Notes: generated by a model from the letters alone, not told the origin. A DNA stretch of 64,000 nucleotides from Nyssa sinensis (GCA_008638375.1 CM018041.1:17630453-17694452); one strand, 5' to 3'. Shown: positions 21,651-35,432, counted from the stretch's first letter. Made by a program: numbers and translations.

Positions 21651-23700
21651 AGGGTGTTTAATTAACGTATGATATAGGGATTTTGATTTTTTTATTTATT
21701 TTAATCACTTTATCTCTATTTAATAGGTAAAACACCTTGCGTGTTATGAGCTTTTACGTATAGGATCATGACTCTTGAGAGACTAATACATCAAAATTAT
21801 AATTTTGATATATTTATTACAAAACAATATTAAAATATGTTAAATTTACCAACTTAATATCAAAATATGAAAAATTACCCAGAGCTGTGCCACCAACAAT
21901 CACAACTGTGCAATCTAGATTGTTGATTTATTTTTTTACGCCATGTGATTAGTGCACGTAAAATATACCAATTGTTGAAATTGTACGACTACAATTGTCG
22001 TGACTGTGCGTACCAATGCTCAATTAACAATATAACATCTGATTACAAGTTCAGTTTTGGTGAACCAACAAGAGCCTCATCAACTAGAGGCTGGGCTTTC
22101 GTTCTCCCAGTATCTATCACTTGTTAATTTTCTTTTTCTTTTGAGACCTATTTTCAAGATCTGTTTAGGGAGAAATTATTGCATGATTCATGACTATTGA
22201 TCCAATATATAACATATTGGTTTTTAAGAAATATAAAAGCAACTTTTATATACGTGAAAATTAATGTTTGATAGAGATTATTGACTTACCAATGATGCAG
22301 GATTATACAAAAATTTCTTTCTTTTGGGATGGTGGCTGGATCTTTTTCCCACTGTTTAGTAGGTGTCTGTTGTGTTGTGTTGTGCTAGCTACTTTGACTT
22401 CTGGTGGCCTTTGTGTTGCCATCTCTTTGGTTTTTAATTTTGTTGAGTAATGCTATTTGTTTCAAATTTTGGTAACAAACTTTGTATCTTAAATAATATG
22501 ACAATTGCATCACCAATAATCGATCTTATGTCATATCATTTGGGATATAAAATTTGATACAAAAATTTAAGGGTATGTTTGGATAGCTTTTGAGAGTCAG
22601 AGTTTTAAGAAATTTTTTGAAAATTAATTTCTTGAAATTTGAACCATTGTTTGGATTGATTAATTTGAAAAAAGATAAAAAAAAAAAAAAGTAGGTTATG
22701 TTTGGTTATGTTTTTAAAATAAGATTTTTAATTTCAAATTACAAGATATGTGTTTTGAAATTAATTTTTTTTTTTTAATTTAGATTATCATATTGAAATA
22801 CATTTTTATAATTTTTAAAAAATTAATTACAAAATTTTTTAAAATATTTTTCAAAAAATTTTATCTGAATTACTATCAGGTAAACATCCAACATTGATCC
22901 ATTGACAAGCCATTCAAATTCTTTTTTTTTTTCAAAATTATTATTATATACTAGAAAGCCTTGATTATTGTTATTTTTTTTTTTATAGGAAACAGTCATC
23001 CAATAAAAGGTATGGCTTACATGATCTTTATTTAGGAAGATCAACTGCTTTCCCAATGAATAAGACCGTTGACGGATTTAAGATCAATGTCCTATTCGCT
23101 TGGGGTGAGTATTTATTTTTTAAATATATGAAATTTATATTTTTTATTATTTTATTATAATATTTTTTAAAAATAAAAACTGCTCCCCTTTATTTGTTTA
23201 GATTTTAAAAAATAATTTTTTAATTTTAAAACGTGGAATACGTTATTAACAAACTATTATTTTAAATTTTTTTATTATTTTATAATTCAGATTATCATAT
23301 CTAAATACATTTTCACAATTTTTAAAAAATCAATATTTTGAAACAAATTATATCTGAATTACATTTTCACAATTTTTAATATTCTTAAAAAATGTGTTTG
23401 GTTACGTTTTTATTGTATTTTCACAATTTTTAATATTCTTAAAAAATGTGATCGAAATTTAATACATTTAATTAAATATGATATAAAAATTTAATTTTAT
23501 TCAAATTTAATAATTAATTTAATAAAAATAACAAGATTTAACAAATTCGATTAATTAATATAACATATATTAATTATTAAATTATATAATATTTTTTAAA
23601 ATTAAAGTTATATATCATAAGTTTGGCATATTATAAAATAATATTTTATATGTACAATATAAATTATAATATAATATTTTATAAATATAATATATATTAA
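21651..23700. other. AT-rich DNA without recognisable gene
   Basis: I see no coding sequence. There are poly-A and poly-T runs and dispersed copies of an 'aatttcttgaaatttgaaccattgttt' block (about 22628 and again at 23738). 'gggtatgtttggatagc' at 22571 resembles the start of plant hAT-like MITEs, but no matching inverted end was found. Confidence 0.5.
23363..23450. repeat. 34 bp perfect direct duplication
   Basis: The 34 bases at 23363-23396 are repeated exactly at 23417-23450 with a 20-base gap. Confidence 0.85.
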
Positions 23701-23862
23701 TATTATTGTCAAATCAAATAAAATTTAATTTGATAATTAATTTCTTGGAATTTGAACCATTGTTTAGATTTAATTTCTTGTAATTTGAACTATTGTTTGA
23801 ATTTAAAATTAAGTTTTGAATTTTGTTTTTTGGTTGACTAAACAAACAAATTTTGTTTGAAG

Positions 23863-24188
23863 GCCTTCTAGTATGACCTTCAAACAAATTTTTGAAATTT
23901 GTTTTTGAATTGATAACCAAATAAAATTCAATAATACTAGACATTTAGTATTATTGAATTTTGTTTGGTGATGTTGTATTTTGCTGTTGTAGAAAAGTGT
24001 AAGACTATATTAAAATAAGAAAAGATAGAATTAAAAATGAATATATTCGTATGTGATAAGAGTAACACTTACAGTAGATAAAATGCGAGAAAACTGGATA
24101 AGGTAGTATCATCATGTATAACGAATATTAGTAAATGTACTAGTAAAAAAGAACAACATGGTTAATATTGAAGGTCATACTAGAAGGC
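23863..24188. repeat. 19 bp perfect inverted repeat, 288 bp apart
   Basis: GCCTTCTAGTATGACCTTC at 23863-23881 is the exact reverse complement of 24170-24188. The hairpin at 23916-23969 lies between the arms. This could be a small inverted-repeat transposon or a local inversion scar. Confidence 0.6.
23916..23969. repeat. Long hairpin, 24 bp arms
   Basis: Arms 23916-23939 and 23946-23969 pair with one mismatch around a 6-base loop. It is AT-rich and could be the core of a MITE. Confidence 0.75.
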
Positions 24189-24345
24189 AATGGCGATCAA
24201 AATTAATTTTAATAAATGTAATTTTAAAAAAATATGGTAATGTGTGATGTAACTAAAAAAAATGATCTTAAATAAAAAAAAAAAATAACGAGACATGATT
24301 TATGTAGCGGAAGCTAAATTATTAAGATTAGAGTTTATTGAGTAT
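23990..24345 (+). pseudogene. RTE-type LINE, degenerate C-terminal end
   Basis: Plus-strand frames give NEYIR, then DKMRENW, and at the end DMIYVAEAKLLRLEF. These match the order of the conserved tail of plant RTE LINE proteins (RNEYIR, DKMRENRLRWFGHV, WR..IHVADP). Stops and deletions remove most of the middle. A similar fragment of the RTE 3' end ('gtaagcgatcccaaataatt', 'ataaggcttcgttg') occurs at 26258-26310. Confidence 0.6.
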
Positions 24346-25090
24346 AATTGAGTTGTGAGGTTTGGTTTTAATTATTACTAATTAATGCTAATAATAACCA
24401 GAAATTCTTTGAGTAAAAGGTTCAATATGATTTTGGGTCTTCATTTAATTCTTGAGATCAACAAAAGTGAAGTTTCCGGATTTCAAATTTATTTGTTCCA
24501 AAGTACTGAAGAAGCTCCATAGAATAGAAACCACTCAATTCACTACCTATAAATTCTGCTTCAAACACTTGGAGAAAAGGACAGGAGCAACAGTAAAACT
24601 GATTGTAAGTCACGGTTAAGTTGTGTGGCCTATTTCCCTCCCAACCAACAATTTTGTTTCCGTTCTTTTAACAGGTAGCAATGAATGAAATATCGATAAA
24701 AATGATATTTTGGATGTTTAAAAATACAAATATATGGATGAATATATCATAATTATTGGTGAGCCAAACTCTTATATTTGATAGCATAATAATTTTTAAT
24801 TTTGTTTCACATCAATTTTGTATTATTTTTTTGTATGTTTATATATGAAAACTTATTTCTTATATTTAAATGGGTTTTATAAGTTTTTTATTGACTCATG
24901 AGTTGAACCAAGTCCAAATGAGTTATAACCCATAAAACACAATGCACAATAATTCACGCATGCCTTTATACGCCTTCGGAGATTTATCAAAGACAAATCA
25001 ATTTTTGATTGATTTATTTTTGGATTGCCTGATCAACGACCTAGATTACATATGATTGGATGGGTGCATTGAATATGTGTTTCACGAATA
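24346..25090. other. AT-rich DNA, nothing recognised
   Basis: There is no coding potential, no terminal repeat and no clear repeat unit on reading both strands. Confidence 0.5.
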
Positions 25091-25099
25091 GGTGTGTCT

Positions 25100-25375
25100 A
25101 ATGGATACTTCAGAAATGTTGTGCCTTTTCCAAAAAACACATTGAATGGGTATGGTTGTGACTCTATAAATACTACAACATAACAAATTAAAACATAATC
25201 AAACTCTCTCTCTTAGAATGGAAATTATAATCAAAGGATTTCAAAGCAAGTTGTTCAACTTTACTAGTTGTAGTTTTTCAAATTGAAAACTTTGTTGTAT
25301 CCTAGGGACGACTTTTCGAACCTATTAGCAAACTCTACTGAGTGGGGACAAATTACATTATAAAGAAAGTGTCCT
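25100..25375 (+). mobile_element. Possible Ty1/copia LTR fragment
   Basis: A TATA box (CTATAAATA, about 25165) is followed by a pyrimidine-rich leader and then TTTGTTGTATCCTAGGG and GCAAACTCTACTGAGTGG near 25292-25348. This combination is familiar from copia-type LTR R/U5 regions in plants. No TG/CA ends or partner LTR were identified. Confidence 0.35.
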
Positions 25376-27460
25376 TAAATACTTCTCAAAGCCTACAAAT
25401 TTTTCATATTGTCCGAAAAATTGTATATCGATATCACAATTGTTTTTTTAAAAATGATGGATATTTATATCAAATCATGAAAATTTTAAAAGAAATTTTT
25501 TGAAGAATTAATTGAGATGCTAATGCATCATTCTATGTTAATATTTTACAAATAAACATATATTTGATAAGTATATAGTATGAAATCAAATTAAAAGTGC
25601 ACGCTAATGGGAGTATAAATAACATTAATCGTTATAATTTATATAAAATTTAATTACATTAACATAAATAAGGGTCAAATATACATACAAATCAAATAAA
25701 ACTTAGATATACTTATTCTTTTATATTAATAATTTAAAGCATTAAGTTCTAATTATATTAGAGTTAGAAGTGCGATATATTGCGATATGGAAGCGGTATT
25801 ATGAGAATTTGAAAATTTAAAAATTTTTAGATATTTGTCTTTGCAATATTTATGGTGATATTATGCGATATTTTGTGATTTTTTTTCACATTCAAATACC
25901 GTATCACAATTATAAAAAATGCGATATATCGTTGGATATATTGCGGAATTTTATTCCATGATGGTTAGGGGCAACCAAATTTTCCGCAGCCAAATTAGGC
26001 ACCCATTGAAATGAAAAAAAAACATCTTTTGCACAACCAAAGAAAAAAACTTGATCATTAGTGAAAAAGAGGATTTGGGAAAAGCATCTTTCTTTGTACT
26101 AATTATATAGTTGTCTCAATAAAGTTTGTTAAGGTAGACCCTTTGTCATTATAGTAATCTTTTGTTTTTTGGTAAATATGAAAAAGTCATAAGTAGAGAT
26201 AAAAAAAATGAGTACAAGAAATAAGGCAATAAAAAAAATGATGAGAATGATACATGTAAGCGATCCCAAATAATTAAGATAAGGCTTCGTTGTGTTGAGT
26301 TGTAAGTAGGGCTATAAAAATCTTAGCTTGTTAAGATTAATGGATTTTAAATTGTATTTAAGGTTGACTTATTTATATCTCAGGTTGTATTGAATGAACC
26401 ATCAATTGAATCAATTACAAGTTGGGCTTCTGTAGTTTGTTTGTTCGTTCTTTTAATATAGAATTAGAGTACTTATAATCATATCGATCTGAGTTCGAAT
26501 CAAGCTCAATAAATTAATAAGGTTTAAAATTTGTTTAAGTTTGATTTTTTTATTAGACGAATTGAACTTAAACAAGCCATTATCGAGTTGAGCTCAAATT
26601 CTTGATGGATGATTTGGTTCATTTGTACCTCTAACAATAAGAATTTACAAAACAAAGATAAACAAAAGTGGGTAAATTACAAAGAAATGTTAGCAAAATA
26701 GTATTAGTTTTATTTACGAAAACATATTTATATTAAAAAATTAGGAACTATTTTGAGAAATAGAAACAATATAAAAACTGGAAAAAATTAGACTGTTTTA
26801 TTGAAACAGTAACAATTAAAACATAGAACAAAAATTAGAAAATAAAAACATAATTTTTTTTCCCCAAAACCAAATATAGATGAAAAAAAACATAGTAATT
26901 TTCACTAGTAAAAGTAACAGAATCGGAATACAGAAGCGATCAAAGATAGTGTATTACATTATGTCCTTAAAATAATTTACGCCTCTTCATTGTAGGATGC
27001 TTGCTTCCCAGGATACAATGATTAGACCACATATAGTAAAAGCATTGTAAACTTGTGCATCTGCCGAATCAAATTGGTGGTTGAACACTCTCACAGAATA
27101 TGTAGGAAGACTGATTTTGAATTGATGCAATCAAATGAAGGGCGTAGGGTATTTATAGATGTTATCGTGACTGTTTAGTATAATCACGAGGCCAAGGGTT
27201 GCATTAGTTTATTTTAAAAGCCGTCTCTGTTAGGTGAAAAACGCACCATTTCAATATATGTAGCTGTTCAGTTAGTCACAAAAAATTTAAATGAATTTTT
27301 TCTAAAAAGATATATACCATGTGGCCCAAACCCGAACCTAGTGCGTGGCGGGGACAGGAGCGGCGGCGCACACGTGTTAAACTCAACTTAGGCTACGCCT
27401 TCTCCCATCTACAAAACTTGGGTGTCCCTTAGGGCCCAAACCCTCTTTCAAGGTAAATTT
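25376..27460. other. AT-rich intergenic DNA with a second RTE-like tail
   Basis: No gene was found. The segment at 26200-26320 repeats the RTE LINE 3' end signature in decayed form. 27320-27450 is more GC-rich, with a CACGTG box at 27372, but no open frame of note follows. Confidence 0.4.
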
Positions 27461-27486
27461 GTATATACACTTTAAAAGTTTTTTGT

Positions 27487-27911
27487 CCAACCTATGTGAG
27501 ACAAGCTTTTCACTAGCTTTTCATAAGTTTCAAGCTTTGTTACCATTTTCAAGTGGTGATGTTTGGAGTCAATTTCTCATTCACTCCTTAATGGTTTTAA
27601 GCAACCCAATATATATGTTCTTAATCTCGTTATGGAGGAGAACACATTTCCATGTGGACCCACCTCAAATAATGTGTGGGACCCACTTTTATTTTGGCTC
27701 AAAGTTGACCAAAAAACTGCTCAAAACCTATTTTTTTCGAACAATCCCTCATATGAATGAAATTGACTGAAAGCAATACAGATGATATGCAAACACAAAG
27801 AGAGTTCAGTTGGAAATCTCTTGTATAGAGAAAGATAGCTTTATGCCTAACATATGTGAGACATAAGCTTTTTACAAGTTTCAAGCTTTGTTACAATTTT
27901 TAAGTAGTGAT
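27487..27911. repeat. Direct repeat of about 65 bp, two copies
   Basis: A block with 'tatgtgagacaagctttt', 'ttcaagctttgttac' and 'aagt(g/a)gtgat' occurs at about 27490-27556 and again at about 27850-27911. The second copy is cut by the solo LTR at 27912 and continues at 30372 with 'gtgatatttggagtcaattt', matching the sequence after the first copy at about 27555. Confidence 0.75.
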
Positions 27912-30371
27912 TGTAGTGTCCCGTAACTTTGTAATATAAAATAAGTAGACTAAAATATTAGTAATATATTATTATGGCATATAATTGATTTATAATTTCA
28001 AATAATGGGTAAGAAATTTGTTGGAAATTATTGGAGCTTATTTAAACCCATTAAATGACTATAGGGGTAAGATAGTTATTTTACCGTCTTTGCAGGTCTA
28101 TGTAATTGAAATAAATATTATGAATGCTAATGAAATTGATAAAATGAGTTGGCAACATTTATAGGCTAGTTGGACACAGTTTGAGACAATAAGGGCAAAA
28201 TCTTCAGTTTACCAAGAACACGAGAAAACGCGAGTGTGGTACCTGTAAAAAATATTTCTTGAGATTTAGAAAATAATTGAGCTAAAATTTAATTGGGTGT
28301 TATGAAATCAACTGACACTAAAATGACCAAGGAATGATATGTGATTCAAATAAAACAAGTGGAGGGCAAAAAAGTAAAACGAGTCATGGAAGCTACAAAT
28401 TCAAGCTTTTAGGGCTAAAGATTCATTTCTCTAGCACTTTCTCTCTCTACTCTTTTCTTTTCTCTCTCTCTCTAGTGGCGGCTAGGGTTTTTACCATCTT
28501 TTCCTCCCAAATTATTCATGATTTTTCATGATTTAAGGCCGAATCTAAGAAACCAAGGCTAGGGTTTCTCATCTAGGTGTTCTCTACTGTGATTCCAAGC
28601 TAGGGAAAGGAAGAATCAAGGAAAAATCATAAGTTTCCAACTAAGGTTGTCAAGATCTACGAGATTTAAGGTAGGAGTTTCTAACCTAAGGATGAGATGA
28701 GAGTGTAAATGTGCATGATATGTGATATATATGTTTCTCTTGGTGTGATATTCATGTTTCTTGGTTTTGTGGTGGTAGAAAAGATGGAACTATGTCAATC
28801 TTGTGTCTTTATGTGAGATTTTTGTGTTCATCTTTGTGTTCAAAGTATTTTGGATCGCTTATTAAAGGTTATGTGATGAGTATATCTTCATTTCTTGGTA
28901 TATATGAACCCTAGTACATGTTATGCCTACCATATGTTTGCTAAAATGTGTTTATATGTTAGGTTTCATATTTGTGATGCATAATCTTGATAAATAGACT
29001 ATGTTGTGAGTGTTATGTGACAAACACATTATGTGTATGCTTGTTTGGTTGGAGATTCTTGAAGAATAAATTATAAAGTTGAGATTGTAAATTATAGATG
29101 TGTGAATTGGATTGTCATACATAAAATGTCACTACACGAGCACAAGAATACATGTGACACCACTTAAATTTCTCTTTTTGTTAGATTCCTCTACGAGGTG
29201 TTGTTTTAACCCCCTACTAGATGCAAGAAAGGGCGTGGAGCCAATGATTTGAAGGCGTTCTTGGATGCACCTCCTTTTAGACATACTCCTTTTGAAGATT
29301 AATGTGACATAAATAGGGGTTTTGGGATGTAGTATTATTTAGACCCTATGTTTTGTAAAATGTTAGTATTTGGCATGTGAAGTTAAACTTACACTTGTTA
29401 ATGACTAATCTATGTATGAACCTCGATAGAGAATTGTATGTAGTAAGATTTCAAGTTATAGAACTTATGAATATATGTACAGAGATGAAATATAAAGACT
29501 TTCTGACAAAGATTTGATAATTAAATCTTTTGATTTTTCTGAAGATGATAAAAGTAGCTTTATGCATGCCTAATCATGGAAAGATGTGTATAAATGGTGT
29601 GTTTTGTGGATGTAATAATTCTATATAAGTAATGTTGGTGTTTGTTGAAGAATGAGTTCAAAAGAGAATGAAGAGGTCCCAAAATAGCAATTTTAAAACT
29701 TCTAGGAACCATTTCAGTTGACTGAAATTAACAAAAGCTGAAAAAACCATAAATCCCAAGCTTAAAATTGGCTGAATGGAAGAATCAGTCAACTGGTATG
29801 TAGACTTAATTGACTGGAAGGTCGACTGAAACTCAGACTCTTAATTCTACTATACACCCTCTTGCCCAAACAACACTGTTGTTAAATACCTTATTTATAT
29901 TAAATTTCATTTAAGTAAATGGTATTATTTATTTTTTTTAATTCACTTAAGATACTATAACATAAATAAGAAAGTACCCCTCATTTGAAACCAAAAGAAA
30001 TAGTCTCAAGGCCTAATTCCTTAAAACTAAAAAGTGAGCTCTTTATTCCAAGAACAAATTTCTGAAATTTCTAAAAATTGTGCCTTGGACTATAGCTAGT
30101 TGGGAGGGTTACCCTATAGCTAAAATTTATTACAAATCATTTTTAGACTATTCGATACGTAAGGAACAATTACTAGGAATTTTGTAAGGCCAATTCTAAG
30201 GATTTTAAATAGCTAATTTTCTGAGCCTTAGCACTTCAACACCTTGGTCAAACCTAAGTGTTTGGGAGTCCAGTTAACTCCCATTGACCTAATCAGCTTA
30301 GGATATCATCAATTGATATTCTTTGGTAATTTCCCATCACTTCTCGAGTCTTTGGAATTTGGATCGTGACA
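27912..30371 (+). mobile_element. Family E solo LTR (2.46 kb), TSD GTGAT
   Basis: It begins TGTAGTGTCCCGTAAC and ends GGATCGTGACA. GTGAT is present at 27907-27911 and 30372-30376, and joining the flanks restores a sequence that also exists intact upstream (27540-27580), so the empty site is confirmed inside the window. There is no gag, pol, primer site or second LTR. A 'ctctctctctct' tract and 'ggctagggttttt' near 28460-28490 resemble a transcribed LTR leader. The block at 29190-29350 is related to 55215-55345. Confidence 0.9.
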
Positions 30372-30559
30372 GTGATATTTGGAGTCAATTTCCATGCTCT
30401 TCTATGATTAAAATTGCACTAACTACGTTAACAAAAACAACCAAATACAAATAAAGTTTCTCACCTAGGACTCATTTGGAGAGGACCTCTACGGAGCCTA
30501 AATGATTTTTTAAATATTGAAAAGGCTTGTTCAAACTGTGAGGTCTATTCAAGTGATTT

Positions 30560-31480
30560 GTTTCCCTTTAAAGCATTAAAGAAAGGTAAACATCTATATG
30601 TAGAGTTAGAGACGGAGTGATTTAGAGTTGCCACTCATCCATTTAAGCTCTAGACTTCCTTTTCATCTAGAGGGATTTTATTTCCGAAAGAGAGTTTATC
30701 TGAGCCCAGTTTGCTTTAATCTTGCTCTATAAGACGATGAAGCTTAAAAAATTTCCTTCAAATACGTCGAAGGTACACTTGGAAGGCTTAAGCTTCCTCC
30801 TATGTTTCCTTAGAATGGCAAACGTGTTAGCCAGGTATTTAACATGCTTCTCTTTCCTTTCGTTCTTAACCACCATGTCTTCTATATATACCTCTATTAT
30901 CTCCCTAATCTAATCGTGGAACATATTGTTCACAAGACGTTGATAAGTGGTCCCTACATTCTTTAACCTGAAGAACATAACTTTGTAACAGTAAAGACCT
31001 CATTAAAAATTAAAGGTCATATTTTCTTGGTCTAGAAGATACATGTAGATTTAGTTGTAACCTCAATAAGCATCCATGAAGTTCAAGAGCCCATATCTGA
31101 TAGTAGTATTTACGAGTTGATTGATTCCAGGATCTAGGAAGCTATCTTTAGGGCATTCTTATTAAGGTCGGTATTGTCAACACAAACTGTCTATTTCCCG
31201 GACTTTTTCTTGGCTAAAACTGTGTTAGCCAAACAATTTGGAAAATAAACTTCCTTGATGCCAACATTTAGTAATCTTTGGTCCTCGTCATTTATTATTT
31301 TATACCATTTTAGAGCAAACGGTCTTTTCTTCTCCTGTACTGAAAGGTGGTTTGGTCCACCGTCAGCTTATGAGATATCACATGAGGATCAATTCCTTCC
31401 ATGTCATGCACACTCCATCCAAAAATTGATTAATTCTCTTTTCAAAAGGTCATCAACTGATCTTTCAGTTATGGACTAAG
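30560..31480 (-). pseudogene. Reverse transcriptase remnant, Ogre/Tat-like Ty3/gypsy (element C)
   Basis: Read on the minus strand across frames it shows ISHKLTVD, IKEVYFPNCLANTVL, CVDNTDLNK, then NVGTTYQRLVN, EVYIEDMVVKN and LRKHRRKLKPSKCTFDV. This is the order of a plant Ty3/gypsy reverse transcriptase, which copies element RNA into DNA. The catalytic box reads YIED near 30876-30890 where YVDD is expected. Many stops and frameshifts show old age. The element stops near 30560, before RNase H and integrase. Confidence 0.85.
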
Positions 31481-31639
31481 GTTGAACCCAATTGCAGCAC
31501 TTTTTTTTTTTGGATTTTGGTGGTTAATTTATACTATCTAAATTTCTTCACGGGCTTGGACCGAACTCCCTTATCCTTTAGGACTGAAAGCTTCCTCAAT
31601 CTTTAAAGGACATTCTCCATTTTCCTCTAGACTTGAGCT

Positions 31640-32288
31640 CATGACTCCCTCTTTCCTAAGCTTCTCATGTAATTGCTATTTAGGAACCCCACTTTTAGGG
31701 CAATAATATTACATTCTCGCATGGTCAATTGGCAACCTCTAACTGTAATAACCTTATCATTCAGTACATACTTCAAACATTGAAGATAGCTAGATGTGAC
31801 TAATTGTATCTTATAAATCCATGGTCTTCTAATAATCATGTTATGAGAGGATTTATCCTTCAAAAACATAAGTTCAATCATTAACGTCTTTATTTCCTGC
31901 ATTTCCTCAATAGTGACAAGGAGCTTTATCATACCCAACAGGAAACTTAATTCATTGTTGAATCTTTCCATCATAGTGGTGGTTGGGAGAATCTCCTTTG
32001 GGTTGATTTTCATTTGTTTGAAAGGATGATTGAAAATCACATTGATTGAGCTCCCAGTATCTACTAGAACCCTTTTACCTAAAAGTTGGCTACTTTCAAG
32101 GTGATTATTAGAGAATCATTATATAGGTGATGGATACCCACCAAATATTGCTCAAAGAATGAGATTTGTGGCATTGGTTTCTATTTTTTTTTAATAACAT
32201 TAACAATTGGAAGGAGAGGTTTTGACTTGGCATCTCGTACGTACCTTTTCCAAGCACGTTTAGAGGTACTGATCCTAGAATCATCAAC
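31640..32288 (-). pseudogene. Aspartic protease region of element C
   Basis: The minus strand reads VDDSRISTSKRAWKRYVRD at the gag-protease linker, a decayed spacer, and then GKRVLVDTGSSINVIFN with the retroviral-type aspartic protease active site DTGSS near 32041-32070. A frame open to about 31640 follows, reading KSSHNMIIRRPWI, the usual downstream protease segment. The protease matures the polyprotein. The upstream gag lies at 42873-43890 because the TR-GAG element is inserted at 32289. Confidence 0.85.
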
Positions 32289-33088
32289 TGTCACGCCCCG
32301 AATTCCAGCGAACCCGTGGCGCGACTGACGAGACGAAAGAAAAATAAAATAAGAAAGAAATAAAGAACAATTTAACGGATTCAACCCAAACTTACATTAA
32401 TTTCCATTAATGTACATCTATATAAGGCACAATCAATAAAAACATTCAACATGTCATTCGGGCTTAAGCCCTACATCACAAAATATGCCCTCATGGACCA
32501 AATATCCTCCTAAGCTCATATCTCCTCCACTCTGTAAGACTTTGTCAAGTCTCAAGTGCCGGGAGCATCATCTGAAATGTTTGTCCCACGAATGGGTTAG
32601 CTCAACTGCTGGTACAATATAATGCTAATGCAAGAAACAAAATTAAGGGCGTGGCATATGCAAGTGTACAGTTATATCTACATGGCTTTCAACATCATGC
32701 ATACAATGTACTAGCAATAATTTACATGTCATCCAACTCATTAACATGATCTAAGGCGTGGCATGTGCAAGTGTACATTCATCTCTACATGCATTCTAAA
32801 TCATCCATGCAATGTAATAACAATAATCCACATGCTTTCCAAATCGTCAATGTCACATAATAGCAATAATCCACATGCCATCCATATTATCCATGCAATG
32901 TAGTAACGATAATCCACATGCTTTCCAAATTGTCCATGCCACGTAATAGCAATAATCCACATGCCATCCATATTATCCATGCAATGTGGTGACAATGCTC
33001 ATGAAACACCCACACCACTCTATGCCACAACCATGTCAAATCTATGTCATGTCCATGTCAACTCATGTAATGTAATGCAATGTAATGT

Positions 33089-33238
33089 CCCTTCACGGAT
33101 CACTCCCGTTGGTTCGGGTACCAAACACAATATCATGTCCCTTCGCAGATCGCTCCCGCTAGTTCGGGCACCAAATACAACATCACGTCCCTTCGCGGAT
33201 CGCTCCCGCTGGTTCGGGTACCAAATGCTATATCATGT
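33089..33238. repeat. VNTR, 3 units of exactly 50 bp
   Basis: Units start at 33089, 33139 and 33189 with the core CCCTTC(A/G)C(G/A)GATC followed by CTCCCG(T/C)T(G/A)GTTCGGG. The partner LTR has four units at 40137-40336. Confidence 0.95.
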
Positions 33239-35314
33239 CATGTCATGTCCAAGGAATCATACTAAGCCAATATGCTTTGATTCCACCACACCATAATGTA
33301 ATCTCAATAGAGCATCATACCCACACATGAAGCATGCTTTAAATGATATGTTACACGATAACATTCAAATTAGAAGATCCTTTCATCAAGGTTACATGCC
33401 ATACGTAGTCCATTTAACATATTCCTTAAGTCACATATTTCATAATCCCAACAATTATCAAAATATAATCCACACGTTATGCTAACACATGCGATATACA
33501 CATAGTCATGATCCACATTCATCACCAAACTTTCAACAAGAAAATAAGGAGCACATAAGCATATGAGCAATAAAACAAACATGTGAATCATCAAGTCAAT
33601 ATGGCAATTAATCCTAAACTTAATTCTATTTCTTACTTAGCACAATATATTATACCTGACTGGGTTGATCTCAACCCTAGGATGTAGTGCTCGCTCTGTA
33701 GTGAAACTAACAATGACGATGTAGAAGGTCAGACCACCTTCTTCTTGCCTCTCAATATCCCTAAAATCATAAAATGTAACTCAGTTCATTTGCTACTTGA
33801 ATTATGCTATTCATCAAATTTATGTCTTCATTTTATGAGTTTCTATTTTTCCAAATTAAACTCTGTTTTTGACTCTGGAACGTTGAATAAAATAGGTTTA
33901 GGCTTTCACAGAATTCAATTCGGACATCCGAGCTAAAAAGGGCAAAACGATCATTTTGCACTTTTACGGGTCCTTACATCCCGAGGCCTCTTTTCACAAA
34001 TCAGACTCTACGGTTGAGTCCAGAGGGGTTGGAATAATAAAATTCCACTATTTGTTTATTTAATTCGGAGTTCGTTTGACTGCGTTTCAATTCAGGGGTA
34101 TTTTGGTAATTTTAAACGTTATTATGGGTCTTTTATTTTTTTTTGGGACCCTGTCTCATAAAACGGACCTCACCATTGGTCTCGGAATGGTCGAGATTGT
34201 CAAAATACACTAATGACTTGTCCCATTTGGACTCCGGACTATTTTGTGATATTTAATTAATTAAATATAATTAATAAATTAAATAAATTTTAATATTTTA
34301 TTAATATTTTATTACAGAGGGTCAGATTGTAATTTCCTAAAAGTTCTGGGGTCAAAGTCAGTTTCCTGAAAGTTCTGGGGGGTCAAACTGAATTTTACAA
34401 AAGTACAAGGGTCAAACCATAATTTCCCATTTTTCTATTTTAATCCTGTATAGCCAAACAATGGCTTATGCCCCCAAACAGGGATAGGATATCCCTATTT
34501 CTAATTCAATCCCAGTTTCTATTTTGTAAACCCGTAACCAAACACCCTTAATTCATTTTTAATTTAAAACATATAGTTGACACGTGGCAGGGCGGGTCAA
34601 TCTTGACCCGAACCGATCCATACCCGAACCCGACCCAAACCAATCCCTGAACGGTGCCTTCTTCTTCCCGACTTTTCGGTAGGGTAACCCTAGGGTTCCG
34701 TCGCCATCTCCGGCGACGGTGACCTAATTCCGGCAAGATTTCATCAATTTTTAAATGCGATTTTCTTCATCTTTTCAAGGGGATCATATATCTCAGGTTT
34801 ATTTTTGATTTAGCTCATCAAATCTCCACGAATAGAGGAAAAACAAAAACTCCGGCCGAAGCTCTTTTCTCAATTTCGTGGTTGTTTTTCAAATGTTTCA
34901 ACCCCATTTCGACCCCAATGTGTTTCTGCATCATAGAGGAACATTTCCTCATTATTTAAACCAAGTTTTAAACAAAAAAACTTTAAAACCGAATTATCTT
35001 GGGAAAACCTGCAACTGGAAGTTTCTCTTTCATTTCTTGGACCCTTCACTCGATTCTTTTTGCATTAGATCACATTTTTCTTACCCTATAAGGCCCTATA
35101 ATGTAAATCCACTAACATGCTTAAAATCTTTAAAAACAGAACTGGATCGTCTCACCTTTTCCTTGAGTTTCCTGGTGGTGTATTCCTCCTCCACTTCTGT
35201 TCCCACTTTTGGACTCTTTCCAATGCTCACGGCCTCTCAAGCTCGACCTCTCTCCTTCTGATTTCTTCTCTTTTCTCACCCAACGGATACACATATGTAT
35301 ATGTGTATATACCA

Positions 35315-35364
<50 letters not shown>

Positions 35365-35432
35365 AAATCAGACCTACTCCCACTGTCCTGACCTGCCCTA
35401 CTGCTCAAGCCAACCTCCTCTTTCACAATCAG

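Noticed and set aside
34878..35261. Open frame of 127 codons on the plus strand, with a 123-codon counterpart at 41959-42330
   Set aside because: It is antisense in the LTR, both copies come from one LTR pair so their similarity is automatic, and the later part overlaps a CT microsatellite in other frames. No domain was recognised.
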